DNA of 64,000 nt from Orbus sasakiae. Lineage in GTDB: Bacteria > Pseudomonadota > Gammaproteobacteria > Enterobacterales > Orbaceae. The DNA lies in assembly GCF_039542345.1 (NCBI RefSeq), contig NZ_BAABHY010000001.1, positions 682,001 to 746,000 of the forward strand, given 5' to 3'. The notes under the pieces are model-generated. The model was not told the DNA's origin, made no database searches, and worked only from the letters and a program-made list of their open reading frames with translations. The translations under genes were made by a program, and so were the position numbers. Position 1 is the stretch's first letter, and each line of letters begins with the position of its first letter. Shown here one piece after another: positions 9,237 through 16,839 of this stretch.

Positions 9237-10604
9237 TTATTTTACCTCCACAATGTGTGATGTAAGTTTAATTGCATCACGTGGCACAAACGTTGGCCAT
9301 AGACCGATTAATTCTTGAACTTTTGCTCGTCCGCCAAAGAAACTTGCACCAGGAGGACCATTAAGTTGTAGTGGTGACACCTCTGGAATTATTTTTGCTG
9401 CTTCTTCTTTAGTGTCGGTGCGGATAGCGATTCTTAATACCACTTCATTCATCTCTTTAACTAACTCAGGTGACATGTTAGCAACGTCAAGATGCAATGA
9501 ATTTAAGCCTATATAGTCGATTTTAATTTCAACGGCTTGCAGGTTTTTACGTTTCATTTTTTTCATTAAAATATCGGCAGCGTATTGCGCTTTTTCATAC
9601 GCATCAGGCCATGCAAAACTTAAATGAGTCACCACTTTATAACCAGCTAAATAACCCACACACAATTTAAGATCATCCGGTCGAGGTTTACCATGAATAT
9701 CACTTACTAATACGCGATCATGGCCGACTTCGGCTAATTTAACCTGGCTAACATCAACATTTACATCAGGCGTTAAATAATTGGCTGGATCGTGTACTTC
9801 ATAAAGTAATTGCTCTTTACAGGTTTGTTCAGTGATTAAGCCGCCACAGTTATCGGGTTTGGTAATCACTAAGCTGTCTTCAGTCATCTCAGCGATCGGG
9901 AACCCTAACTGATCCATATCAGGGACACTACGCCAATCATAATCAAAGTTACCACCTGAACCTTGCCCACCACATTCAAGTAAATGACCAGCCATAATAC
10001 CTCGAGCTAAGTTATCCCAATCATCGGCTTGCCAACCAAACTCATGTTTAAAGGGGGCTAAAAATAGGGCTGAATCAGCCGCTCTTCCGGTAACAATAAC
10101 ATCAGCACCTTGTTTTAAACATTCTTCAATGGGTTCATGTCCAAAATAGACATTCACATTAACGATTTTATCTTGAATTTCCTCAAGTTTACGTCCATTA
10201 TCAATGTTTCTAAACTCAATACCGCTAGCGATTAAATCCGGAATCTGATCCATAATATCATCACCAAGCACATAGCCGATTTTATAACCGTGCATGTTGT
10301 TTTTTTCAGCGATTTGTTTAATCGCATCCACACAACCTGTTACGTTCATCCCACCAGCATTAGAAATAATTTTGATTTTTTTATCAAAACATTCTTTACC
10401 AACCGTATTGACGAGTTTAACAAAATCACTTGCATAGCCAGCATTAGGATTTTTTAGTTTTTGCCTTTGCATTATTGATAATGTCAGTTCAGCTAAAAAG
10501 TCACATGCTAAATAATTAATTTTACCTTCTTTTACCATATGAATTGCTGCATCGGGACTATCACCCCAGAATCCTTGGCCTCCACCTACTGAAATTTTTT
10601 TCAT
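9237..10604 (-). CDS. AtuA family (acyclic terpene utilisation, DUF1446) protein
   Basis: 455 residues. The N-terminal SVGGGQGFWGDSPDAA and YLACDFLAELTLSIM, the middle ISNAGGMNVTGC and VIVTGRAADSALFLAP, and the late NGPPGASFFGG motifs are typical of the DUF1446/AtuA family. Full-length AtuA proteins are near 590 residues and also carry the ferredoxin-fold domain, here supplied by the next gene. AtuA is required for citronellol/geraniol use in Pseudomonas, but its chemistry is unproven; a role in handling a branched hydroxy-acyl-CoA fits the neighbouring HMG-CoA reductase. It is the first gene of the operon, starting about 54 bases downstream of a sigma-54 promoter. An AGGTT box is the likely ribosome site. 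Confidence 0.88.
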   Translation of the reverse strand: MKKISVGGGQGFWGDSPDAAIHMVKEGKINYLACDFLAELTLSIMQRQKLKNPNAGYASDFVKLVNTVGKECFDKKIKIISNAGGMNVTGCVDAIKQIAEKNNMHGYKIGYVLGDDIMDQIPDLIASGIEFRNIDNGRKLEEIQDKIVNVNVYFGHEPIEECLKQGADVIVTGRAADSALFLAPFKHEFGWQADDWDNLARGIMAGHLLECGGQGSGGNFDYDWRSVPDMDQLGFPIAEMTEDSLVITKPDNCGGLITEQTCKEQLLYEVHDPANYLTPDVNVDVSQVKLAEVGHDRVLVSDIHGKPRPDDLKLCVGYLAGYKVVTHLSFAWPDAYEKAQYAADILMKKMKRKNLQAVEIKIDYIGLNSLHLDVANMSPELVKEMNEVVLRIAIRTDTKEEAAKIIPEVSPLQLNGPPGASFFGGRAKVQELIGLWPTFVPRDAIKLTSHIVEVK

Positions 10605-10656
10605 TTGACGCTAACCTCCATAATTCCCACAATAAATTTATCATCATAATCAGTTA

Positions 10657-10672
10657 AGCAAAATTAATGCCA
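10657..10672 (-). promoter_or_regulatory. Sigma-54 (-24/-12) promoter of the AtuA/HMG-CoA reductase operon
   Basis: On the minus strand the sequence reads TGGCATTAATTTTGCT. The GG and GC dinucleotides are exactly 10 bases apart, and both half-elements match the TGGCA / TTGC consensus. The -12 element is 54 bases upstream of the AtuA start codon. The next gene over encodes a sigma-54-dependent activator with an intact GAFTGA loop, which supports the call. Confidence 0.85.
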
Positions 10673-10842
10673 ACTACTAACTTATTGATTTTAAAGGTTA
10701 AAGTTAAAAAGTGTTAACTGCGTCACAAAAATTTGTCTCAGGGCGATTTTTAGTCATCAATATAGCGAAATATCCCGCCATACGGGCTTGTTTTATTGAA
10801 TAATCATCAAAAACCCGTTCAAGCAATTTATTTTGCCATATC

Positions 10843-10888
10843 TGTCAAAAATGATTGTCAAAACTGTCATTTTATGTCATTTTTGTCA
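10843..10888 (+). promoter_or_regulatory. Cluster of five TGTCA repeats, candidate enhancer for the sigma-54 activator
   Basis: TGTCA occurs at 10843, 10856, 10865, 10875 and 10884, spaced 9-13 bases, roughly one helical turn. The block also contains perfect inverted arms CAAAAATGA (10846-10854) and TCATTTTTG (10877-10885). It lies about 200 bases upstream of the AtuA-operon sigma-54 promoter, a normal enhancer distance, and just ahead of the likely start of the regulator. Binding is inferred. Confidence 0.6.
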
Positions 10889-10915
10889 CTAAACAATGTA
10901 TTCGATGGAATTGCC

Positions 10916-12493
10916 ATGAAACTCGCTAATATTATGAAACCACAACTTGATAATTTAACGCTTAATCATCATGATGCGGTATTAGATGTCTCAATGAATG
11001 TGGAGGATATTGATGCTAAGCAGTTGAAGAACATGCCCAATTTGATTTATGTCAATGATTCTAAGAACAAAATTGTTGGTAGTGTTAATAAATCAACACT
11101 GGAATATGTGAGTTCTAAAATCCATCTTTTACCACCTTATGCCTTAATGGACTATTTTAATGAAGCCATTATATTTGTTGATGAACAGGGGAAAATCTAT
11201 TTTGCTAACAGTGCTTACAGCAAAATTTTAGGTGTCCCACTGGGTAAAATTATTGGTAAGACGATTTATGAGGTCGAACCCCATGCTGCTTTGATTGATG
11301 TACTGCAATATAAAACCCCATTTTATAAAGAAAAACAATACATTAAAACTGTTGATAAGTATGTGTCTGTCAAAATTAATCCCATTTTTGAAAAAGATAT
11401 TTTTATTGGCGCTTATTCCATTTTTAGTGATGTCAGCGAAGTCAATCGCTTGTCTGAAGAGGTGAATCGTATCACCCAGTTAGCGGAGGATTACAGTACT
11501 CAGATCAATGCACAAAATGAACTCAAAAAATTGAAAATTATTGGTAATTCACCTGAGTTTGTTAAAGTGATAAAACAATCGTTAACGGTTGCTAAAACGG
11601 ATGTTAGCGTGTTATTGCGTGGTGAAAATGGGGTAGGTAAAGAGGTGATTGCAAAACTGATTTATGAACATAGTCAGCGCAGTGATAAACCGTTTATCAC
11701 GGTTAACTGCTCAGCCATTCCTGAACAATTAATTGAAAGTGAATTATTTGGTTATGAGGATGGGGCCTTTACTGGTGCTGCGAAAGGCGGATCGATGGGG
11801 AAATTTCAGTTGGCTGACGGTGGGACTATTTTCTTAGATGAAATTGGCGATATGCCTTTTTTTATGCAATCCAAATTGTTGCGAGTATTACAGGAAGGTG
11901 AGATTGAAAAAATTGGGCGTAAAAAGAATATTCCGGTTAATGTCAGAGTGATTGCTGCAACCAATCAGCCACTCGAAATAATGATTCATAATAAACAGTT
12001 TCGTGAAGATTTATACTATCGTTTAAACGTTGTATCGCTTAAGTTACCCGCATTGAGAGAACGGCGCGAAGACATCATGTTATTGACCAATTTCTTTCTT
12101 AAAAAGTTTAATAAAAAATATCACAAAAATGCCACGATTGCGCATTCTGTATTTAAATATCTCTACCAATATGATTGGCCTGGAAACATTCGTGAATTAC
12201 AAAATAGTATTGAGCGTGCCGTGATTTTCTCAACGGATGGTATGGTCAATGAAGAATCAATCTTATTTAACCAACCTTCATATCCTGTTGCGGATACCGT
12301 TGATGTCCCGGTGGTTGAACTTAAAGATGATCACATCGTTCCAGCTTTAGATGAAGCGGTTAAAGCCTTGGAAATACAATTAATCAAACAAAGTTTAACG
12401 CAGCATGATAATGATAAAGATGCCGCAGCAAACCAACTCAATATCAGTAAACGTACTTTTTACCGTAAATTAAAAGCGTATCAACTCTGTTGA
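10916..12493 (+). CDS. Sigma-54-dependent transcriptional activator with PAS domain
   Basis: 525 residues from the ATG at 10916. The frame is open back to a TTG at 10796, but that stretch contains the TGTCA enhancer cluster and has no ribosome site, so I prefer the ATG. Domains: an N-terminal region of about 75 residues of unclear fold, a PAS sensor (ALMDYFNEAIIFVDEQGK onward, about 80-190), a short coiled linker, then the AAA+ module with Walker A GENGVGKE, the sigma-54 contact loop GAFTGA, Walker B GGTIFLDEIGDM and the arginine fingers REDLYYRLNV. A Fis-type helix-turn-helix closes the protein (DAAANQLNISKRTFYRKLKA). It is flanked by two operons that both have -24/-12 promoters, so it very likely activates both in response to a small ligand bound by its N-terminal region. 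Confidence 0.92.
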   Translation: MKLANIMKPQLDNLTLNHHDAVLDVSMNVEDIDAKQLKNMPNLIYVNDSKNKIVGSVNKSTLEYVSSKIHLLPPYALMDYFNEAIIFVDEQGKIYFANSAYSKILGVPLGKIIGKTIYEVEPHAALIDVLQYKTPFYKEKQYIKTVDKYVSVKINPIFEKDIFIGAYSIFSDVSEVNRLSEEVNRITQLAEDYSTQINAQNELKKLKIIGNSPEFVKVIKQSLTVAKTDVSVLLRGENGVGKEVIAKLIYEHSQRSDKPFITVNCSAIPEQLIESELFGYEDGAFTGAAKGGSMGKFQLADGGTIFLDEIGDMPFFMQSKLLRVLQEGEIEKIGRKKNIPVNVRVIAATNQPLEIMIHNKQFREDLYYRLNVVSLKLPALRERREDIMLLTNFFLKKFNKKYHKNATIAHSVFKYLYQYDWPGNIRELQNSIERAVIFSTDGMVNEESILFNQPSYPVADTVDVPVVELKDDHIVPALDEAVKALEIQLIKQSLTQHDNDKDAAANQLNISKRTFYRKLKAYQLC

Positions 12494-12507
12494 TATCCTT
12501 TCGCTAA

Positions 12508-12536
12508 TTGGCATACAATCGAATGATTGATGCCAA
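12508..12536 (+). terminator. Inverted repeat after the sigma-54 activator gene
   Basis: TTGGCATaCAATC pairs with GATTGATGCCAA around GAAT, with a single bulged A, 15 bases after the stop codon. The tail GGCCTTATTTTT is only partly T-rich. A terminator is the simplest reading; an operator is possible. Confidence 0.5.
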
Positions 12537-12663
12537 GGCCTTATTTTTACACATTTTTATTGTCATTAATTATTGTTATCAGTCTTGATGACGTTCATAT
12601 AGTGAAATAAATTTTGTGAATTACCTCTCATTTTTAATTTAAAAAAATCTAACTTCCAAATTT

Positions 12664-12679
12664 TGGTACAGCTTTTGCT
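12664..12679 (+). promoter_or_regulatory. Sigma-54 (-24/-12) promoter of the TctA-like permease operon
   Basis: TGGTACAGCTTTTGCT has GG and GC exactly 10 bases apart, matching the TGGYAC / TTGC pattern. It lies 136 bases upstream of the first gene of the permease operon. A TGTCA (12561) and a TGTTA (12574) occur about 100 bases further upstream, resembling the repeats near 10843-10888, so the same activator may bind here. Confidence 0.8.
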
Positions 12680-12814
12680 TAATCCTATTAGATGCAAAAA
12701 AACGCGTTAAATGCTTTATCTCAAGATCATTAACTCAAAATGAAGGAAACGCATTTAACAATATTTGAGTCACTAATGTGTTAGGAACATAATTAAAAAT
12801 GCTTGGAGGTGTAA

Positions 12815-13261
12815 ATGAATAAATCTTCTAGTCCCAAGACTAAGCAGACGTTTTATCAAGTCTGGAATGACAGTGTCGTGATTAAAGATTTAGTGATAGC
12901 GATGATAATTAATATTGTGTTGACAGTAATTTTTCTTTATTCGGCAATCTATATATTAAGTTCTTATGTCACTGATCCTAATATCATGAAAGGGTATAGT
13001 TTATTGATTGGTTTAATTGGTTGTGTATTAGGGGCAATCATCTGTATGAAACTGTTTAAACCAAAACGTGTCATTGAAACAGACGTTGAAAATAATGACA
13101 ATTTATATACCGTAATAACAGGATTTGTTGATTACACCGCCGAACACAGCATATCAACATTGCCTAACAATGCTAAAGAAGAACTAAAAACATTGGGTAT
13201 GTACGAACTGTTTATTAAAGCAGAGCAAGAGGCGAACACAAAAGTTAAGGAGGATAACTAG
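12815..13261 (+). CDS. Small membrane protein, probable partner of the TctA-like permease
   Basis: 148 residues starting at an ATG preceded by CTTGGAGGTG, a near-ideal ribosome site. Two hydrophobic segments are visible (about residues 27-50 and 62-80), followed by a polar tail of roughly 65 residues. TctB subunits of tripartite tricarboxylate transporters are of similar size but usually have four membrane segments, so this may be a shortened TctB equivalent or an unrelated accessory subunit. The gene ends 1 base before the permease ATG, and a GGAGG lies inside its 3' end, pointing to translational coupling. I do not recognise the family by sequence. Confidence 0.7.
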   Translation: MNKSSSPKTKQTFYQVWNDSVVIKDLVIAMIINIVLTVIFLYSAIYILSSYVTDPNIMKGYSLLIGLIGCVLGAIICMKLFKPKRVIETDVENNDNLYTVITGFVDYTAEHSISTLPNNAKEELKTLGMYELFIKAEQEANTKVKEDN

Positions 13262-13262
13262 C

Positions 13263-14642
13263 ATGGAATATTCAATCATATCCGAGATATTGATTGCGAT
13301 CGCATTTGGTATCGGTGGCGCAGTGATATTTTCAGCCATTGGCTTAATATCAGGAACGGATGAAACCGCAACCATGTTGCCTTTAACCTTATTAGTCGTC
13401 ATTTTAGGCGCGCCACCTGCCGCTATTCTAACGTTCTTTTTATCGGGTGCGATTTCAAAACACATCACGCACTCTGTTCCCACAACGATGCTGGGTATTC
13501 CAGGTGACACGATGGCAATACCCATGATCGAAGATGCCAATAAACTACGTAAATTAGGGATCCCGCATGTTGCCTTACAAAAAATGGCTGCATCAGCGAT
13601 TTTCTCTGCCTTTATTGCGATTCCTGTTGCGGTATTGATTGGATCTTTCTTGGCCGGTTACGCAGAATCAATTAAAGGCATTGCACCAGTTTTATTTGCG
13701 GTAGTCGCGATTGTTATTGCTTATTTCTCATCGGGTAAATTTGCATCAATCTTTTTGTTGATTCCCTTTATTGTGATTATTTTAGGCTTAAAACACGTTA
13801 CGTCTTACTACAATGAGAACTTGATCGTATGTTATTTTCTTGGTATTGCAGTGGGGCCATTGATTTTTGAATTAATGAAAACCTTATCGCCAGTTACACG
13901 TAATAGCTTACGCTTAGAACATGAAAATCATGTTACGCTTGTGACAAGTGTTGGCACAAAAACGAGCTTAAATCCACTTAAAAAACTGGATAAAACCCAA
14001 AAGAAATGGATTATTCCAAGTGTGATATTTTCAAGTATGACGTTTGTTTTTAGTCCGGTTGCCTTAACGGTCATTTTTGGTGAATTTGTACATGCCAAAA
14101 TTAAAAACACTTATCATAAACTTACCACCTCATTATGTGTTAAAGAAGCCGTGACCGAAGCAACCTATATTGCTGAAACATTAATCCCATTAATTGCCAT
14201 TGGTTTACCTCTCAGTCCTGTTTCATTAGGGCCTGCATCGCCTCTTTTTGTGGCGGGTGACCGTTTTGTGGCTAATCCATCGACAGGTGAAATCAATAAC
14301 TTACATAATTTGTTAAGCCAATGGGAGTTTTTAGGATTTGGTCTACTTTCAGTGGTGATTGCCGCCTGTATTGCTTACCCATTTGTGGTCAAATGTGCGC
14401 CAGCTGCCGCCCGTTTTGTGAGTGAAAAAATTGGCCATGAAGTGATTATCTCTGCGTTCATTGGTCTAATTTGTTTAATTGGTTTATGGGAAGGGGGATT
14501 AATCGGTATCTTTGTTATTCTTACATTAGGCGTAGTAGGGGGCGCTTTAGGTAAACTCGGCTTTAACTCAGGGGTACAATTTATGGGGTATTATACCGCA
14601 TTAAGTATTCCAGCCATTCTCACCATGTTAGGTTTAGCATAA
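13263..14642 (+). CDS. Tripartite tricarboxylate transporter TctA-like permease
   Basis: 459 residues, strongly hydrophobic throughout with about ten or more membrane segments. Two family motifs are visible: the first repeat HSVPTTMLGIPGDTMAIPMIEDA, with the glycine-proline loop and the DANKLRKLG tail, and the second-half KEAVTEATYIAETLIPLIAIGLPLSPVSLGPA region that mirrors TctA EAANNAAAGGALIPLLALGIPG. TctA permeases use ion gradients and usually work with a small TctB and a periplasmic TctC binding protein to import di/tricarboxylates. No TctC gene is in this window. Driven by a sigma-54 promoter and next to the AtuA/HMG-CoA reductase operon, it likely imports the acid that those enzymes degrade (inference). 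Confidence 0.82.
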   Translation: MEYSIISEILIAIAFGIGGAVIFSAIGLISGTDETATMLPLTLLVVILGAPPAAILTFFLSGAISKHITHSVPTTMLGIPGDTMAIPMIEDANKLRKLGIPHVALQKMAASAIFSAFIAIPVAVLIGSFLAGYAESIKGIAPVLFAVVAIVIAYFSSGKFASIFLLIPFIVIILGLKHVTSYYNENLIVCYFLGIAVGPLIFELMKTLSPVTRNSLRLEHENHVTLVTSVGTKTSLNPLKKLDKTQKKWIIPSVIFSSMTFVFSPVALTVIFGEFVHAKIKNTYHKLTTSLCVKEAVTEATYIAETLIPLIAIGLPLSPVSLGPASPLFVAGDRFVANPSTGEINNLHNLLSQWEFLGFGLLSVVIAACIAYPFVVKCAPAAARFVSEKIGHEVIISAFIGLICLIGLWEGGLIGIFVILTLGVVGGALGKLGFNSGVQFMGYYTALSIPAILTMLGLA

Positions 14643-14693
14643 CCCTGATGAGGTAATGGGTAAGTATCTGATTATCGATGATGAACAATAATA

Positions 14694-14730
14694 AAGGCAC
14701 GGTAATGAATATGATTATCGTGCCTTTTTA
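14694..14730 (+). terminator. Terminator of the permease operon
   Basis: AAAGGCACGGTAAT pairs with ATTATCGTGCCTTT (one G-T pair) around a 7-base loop, followed by TT. It lies 51 bases after the permease stop. Confidence 0.85.
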
Positions 14731-14782
14731 TTGAATGCTAAGATAGTGTGATCAACGAGCCCATAACAAAATCGATACTTGG

Positions 14783-15088
14783 CTATGTTATGCGTTGATA
14801 GAGATCAATAAATTCACTGCATAAGATTTTAAATGTTTCCGCGCTCATTAATTGATCTTCCGCATGGATCAATAGTAGCGAAAGGTGATCTCGCATCCCT
14901 TGTGCTTCTGCTTGTACCAATTTTGCATGAACACTGTGACCGTGATTAAAACTTTGTTGTCCTGCATGTATTAACGTTTGAGCTTGGGCAAAATCACCTT
15001 GTTTAGCCGATTGAATTGCTTGAATGAATGATGAGCGGGCATCACCAACATGGCAAATAAGCTCAAAACAGATCTGTTGTATATCCAT
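14783..15088 (-). CDS. PTS lactose/cellobiose-type EIIA component
   Basis: 101 residues from the ATG at 15088. This start has a GAAGGGAA ribosome site and follows the EIIB stop closely; six extra codons exist upstream in frame. It is an all-helical EIIA(Lac/Cel) protein. The phosphorylated histidine is His75 in LLLIHAEDQLMSAE, with the conserved aspartate three residues later (Asp78), as in EIIA(Lac) and ChbA. It relays phosphate from HPr to an EIIB cysteine. It is the last gene of the operon that runs from the PRD regulator through the EIIB-EIIC fusion, phospho-glucosidase and free EIIB. Confidence 0.93.
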   Translation of the reverse strand: MDIQQICFELICHVGDARSSFIQAIQSAKQGDFAQAQTLIHAGQQSFNHGHSVHAKLVQAEAQGMRDHLSLLLIHAEDQLMSAETFKILCSEFIDLYQRIT

Positions 15089-15089
15089 C

Positions 15090-15398
15090 CTAAACATTCC
15101 CTTCAATCGTTGCTAATGCTTGGTTAAGAATTTTTTCACCCTTCATCATGCCGTAATCCATTGTATCAATCACCAATACCGGAATAGATTTTGCTTCGGC
15201 TTGAACTTTATCTTTTAAAAATCGGACTTGTGGTCCAAGTAAGATAACATCAGTTTGTGATAAATGCTCACTAAGTGCTTGTTCTGCAATGGCTTTAATA
15301 TTGACTTGTTGATTAAGCTTAACCGCCGCTTCTTGCATTTTTTTTACCATCATACTGGTCGACATACCGGTTGAACACATTAATAAAATATTTTTCAT
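15090..15398 (-). CDS. PTS lactose/cellobiose-type EIIB component, free-standing
   Basis: 102 residues. The phosphocysteine loop LLMCSTGMSTSMMV gives Cys8 as the active residue, and the rest (VILLGPQVRF, VLVIDTMDYGMM) matches EIIB(Cel). This is a second EIIB: the operon already has an EIIB fused to EIIC. The two loops are alike but the rest differs, so it is not a simple recent copy. It lies 10 bases after the phospho-glucosidase stop and just upstream of EIIA. Confidence 0.93.
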   Translation of the reverse strand: MKNILLMCSTGMSTSMMVKKMQEAAVKLNQQVNIKAIAEQALSEHLSQTDVILLGPQVRFLKDKVQAEAKSIPVLVIDTMDYGMMKGEKILNQALATIEGNV

Positions 15399-15408
15399 AA
15401 CTCACTCC

Positions 15409-16839
15409 TTACTGAGAAATTAATGATTGTCCATGACTTTGGATAACCTGTTGATACCAGTAAAAACTGGCTTTTTTATAGCGCTGCAATGTTTTAAGAT
15501 CCGTATCGGTTCTGTCGACATAGACAAAACCATAACGTTTGTTGTAACCATTGCTGGTGCTCATTAAGTCCATAAATGACCAGGGATAATAGCCCATTAC
15601 TGGCACACCATCTGAAATGGCTAATTGCAACTGTTGTAAATGTTTTTTTAGGTAGTCAATGCGGTAGTCATCTGCAACCTGTCCATCGACTAACTCATCA
15701 TAAGCACCTAAGCCATTTTCGGTGATCATTAGTGGTAATTGATAACGATCATAGAGTTTGCGGCACGCTAATCTGATCCCAACTGGATCAATTTCCCAAT
15801 CCCAATCACTACGTTCTAAGTAAGGATTGCTTGCTCCTGCGTATAAGCCCGGAAATTGTGGGTAAACATAACGGCCTTTTTGACCGGCTAAATTGAACTT
15901 GGGTTGTGTTTGTATTTGATGTTGTGAACAATATTTTGCAACGTCACTTTGGTAATAATTAAAGGCGATAAAATCCGCTTTCGCACTCGCAATCAGATCT
16001 AATTCATCTTGAGCTAATCGAATATCTAAACCGCGTTCAGAAAAATAGTTGATTACAGTTGGGTTCTGTCGTCCAAGACAAAGTAAATCGAGTGGATAAA
16101 ATGTTCTAAACTCATCTTCGTTGAGTGCTGCCATCACATCGTTAGGATCACACGTAGCCGGATAGGCAATAGCATAGCCAATACAGGGGCCAATTTTAGC
16201 TTGTGGTAATAAACGATGACAGCAATTAATCACTTTAGCATTAGCCAGTGCCATCACACGATTAACTTGAAAACGCCAACGTTCAACATCAATACCCGTG
16301 GGGACGCCACCAATCAAATCAGGGTAAAGCACGACATTATTCGATTCACAGATGGTCATGAAATAAGATACCTTATGACCATATTCAGTAAAGCAGGTTG
16401 TAGCAAAGCGTAAGAAATCATCAATCATTTGCTCGTTATACCAGCCAGCATAAGCATCTTGTAACGCTTGTGGGTGATCAAAATGATAGAGCGTAACCAG
16501 TGGTGTAATTTGATTTTTTAGCAATTCATCAATTAATTGATGATAAAACGCAACGCCTTGGGGATTAAGCGTTTTACCATCTGGATAAAGACGTGGCCAA
16601 CTAATAGAAAGTCGGTAAGATTTTAATCCAAGTTCTTTCATCAATGCCACATCTTGCTGATAACGATGATAATGATCAGACGTTACTGACGTATCATGAA
16701 ATGCATTACTGTGATTTTTACTATCTTGGACAGAAAGCCCTTTACCATCTTCAAGATACGCGCCCTCTACCTGATAAGCAGCCGTTGCTGCGCCCCATAA
16801 AAAATCAGCAGGAAAGGGTTTCAATGTTATATGATCCAT
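15409..16839 (-). CDS. bglA: GH1 6-phospho-beta-glucosidase
   Basis: 476 residues, full-length GH1. N-terminal FLWGAATAAYQVEGAY is typical. The nucleophile is Glu374 in LMITENGLG. The phosphate-binding loop near 427-437 (STSNGYNKRYGF) has the Ser, Lys434 and Tyr436 that hold the sugar 6-phosphate. The acid/base motif, normally TFNE, reads TICE here (Cys164-Glu165), so the near-invariant asparagine is a cysteine; the nucleotide sequence confirms this. The enzyme hydrolyses phosphorylated beta-glucosides (cellobiose, arbutin or salicin type) after PTS uptake. The start ATG overlaps the stop of the EIIB-EIIC gene by one base, so it is translationally coupled. Confidence 0.93.
   Translation of the reverse strand: MDHITLKPFPADFLWGAATAAYQVEGAYLEDGKGLSVQDSKNHSNAFHDTSVTSDHYHRYQQDVALMKELGLKSYRLSISWPRLYPDGKTLNPQGVAFYHQLIDELLKNQITPLVTLYHFDHPQALQDAYAGWYNEQMIDDFLRFATTCFTEYGHKVSYFMTICESNNVVLYPDLIGGVPTGIDVERWRFQVNRVMALANAKVINCCHRLLPQAKIGPCIGYAIAYPATCDPNDVMAALNEDEFRTFYPLDLLCLGRQNPTVINYFSERGLDIRLAQDELDLIASAKADFIAFNYYQSDVAKYCSQHQIQTQPKFNLAGQKGRYVYPQFPGLYAGASNPYLERSDWDWEIDPVGIRLACRKLYDRYQLPLMITENGLGAYDELVDGQVADDYRIDYLKKHLQQLQLAISDGVPVMGYYPWSFMDLMSTSNGYNKRYGFVYVDRTDTDLKTLQRYKKASFYWYQQVIQSHGQSLISQ

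Noticed and set aside
10796..10915. Longer frame of the sigma-54 activator from a TTG start
   Set aside because: No ribosome site, contains the TGTCA enhancer-like cluster, and the encoded residues look non-native. The ATG at 10916 is preferred.
13184..13540. 118-codon antisense frame across the permease operon
   Set aside because: Overlaps the translationally coupled sense genes and has no own ribosome site or family motif.
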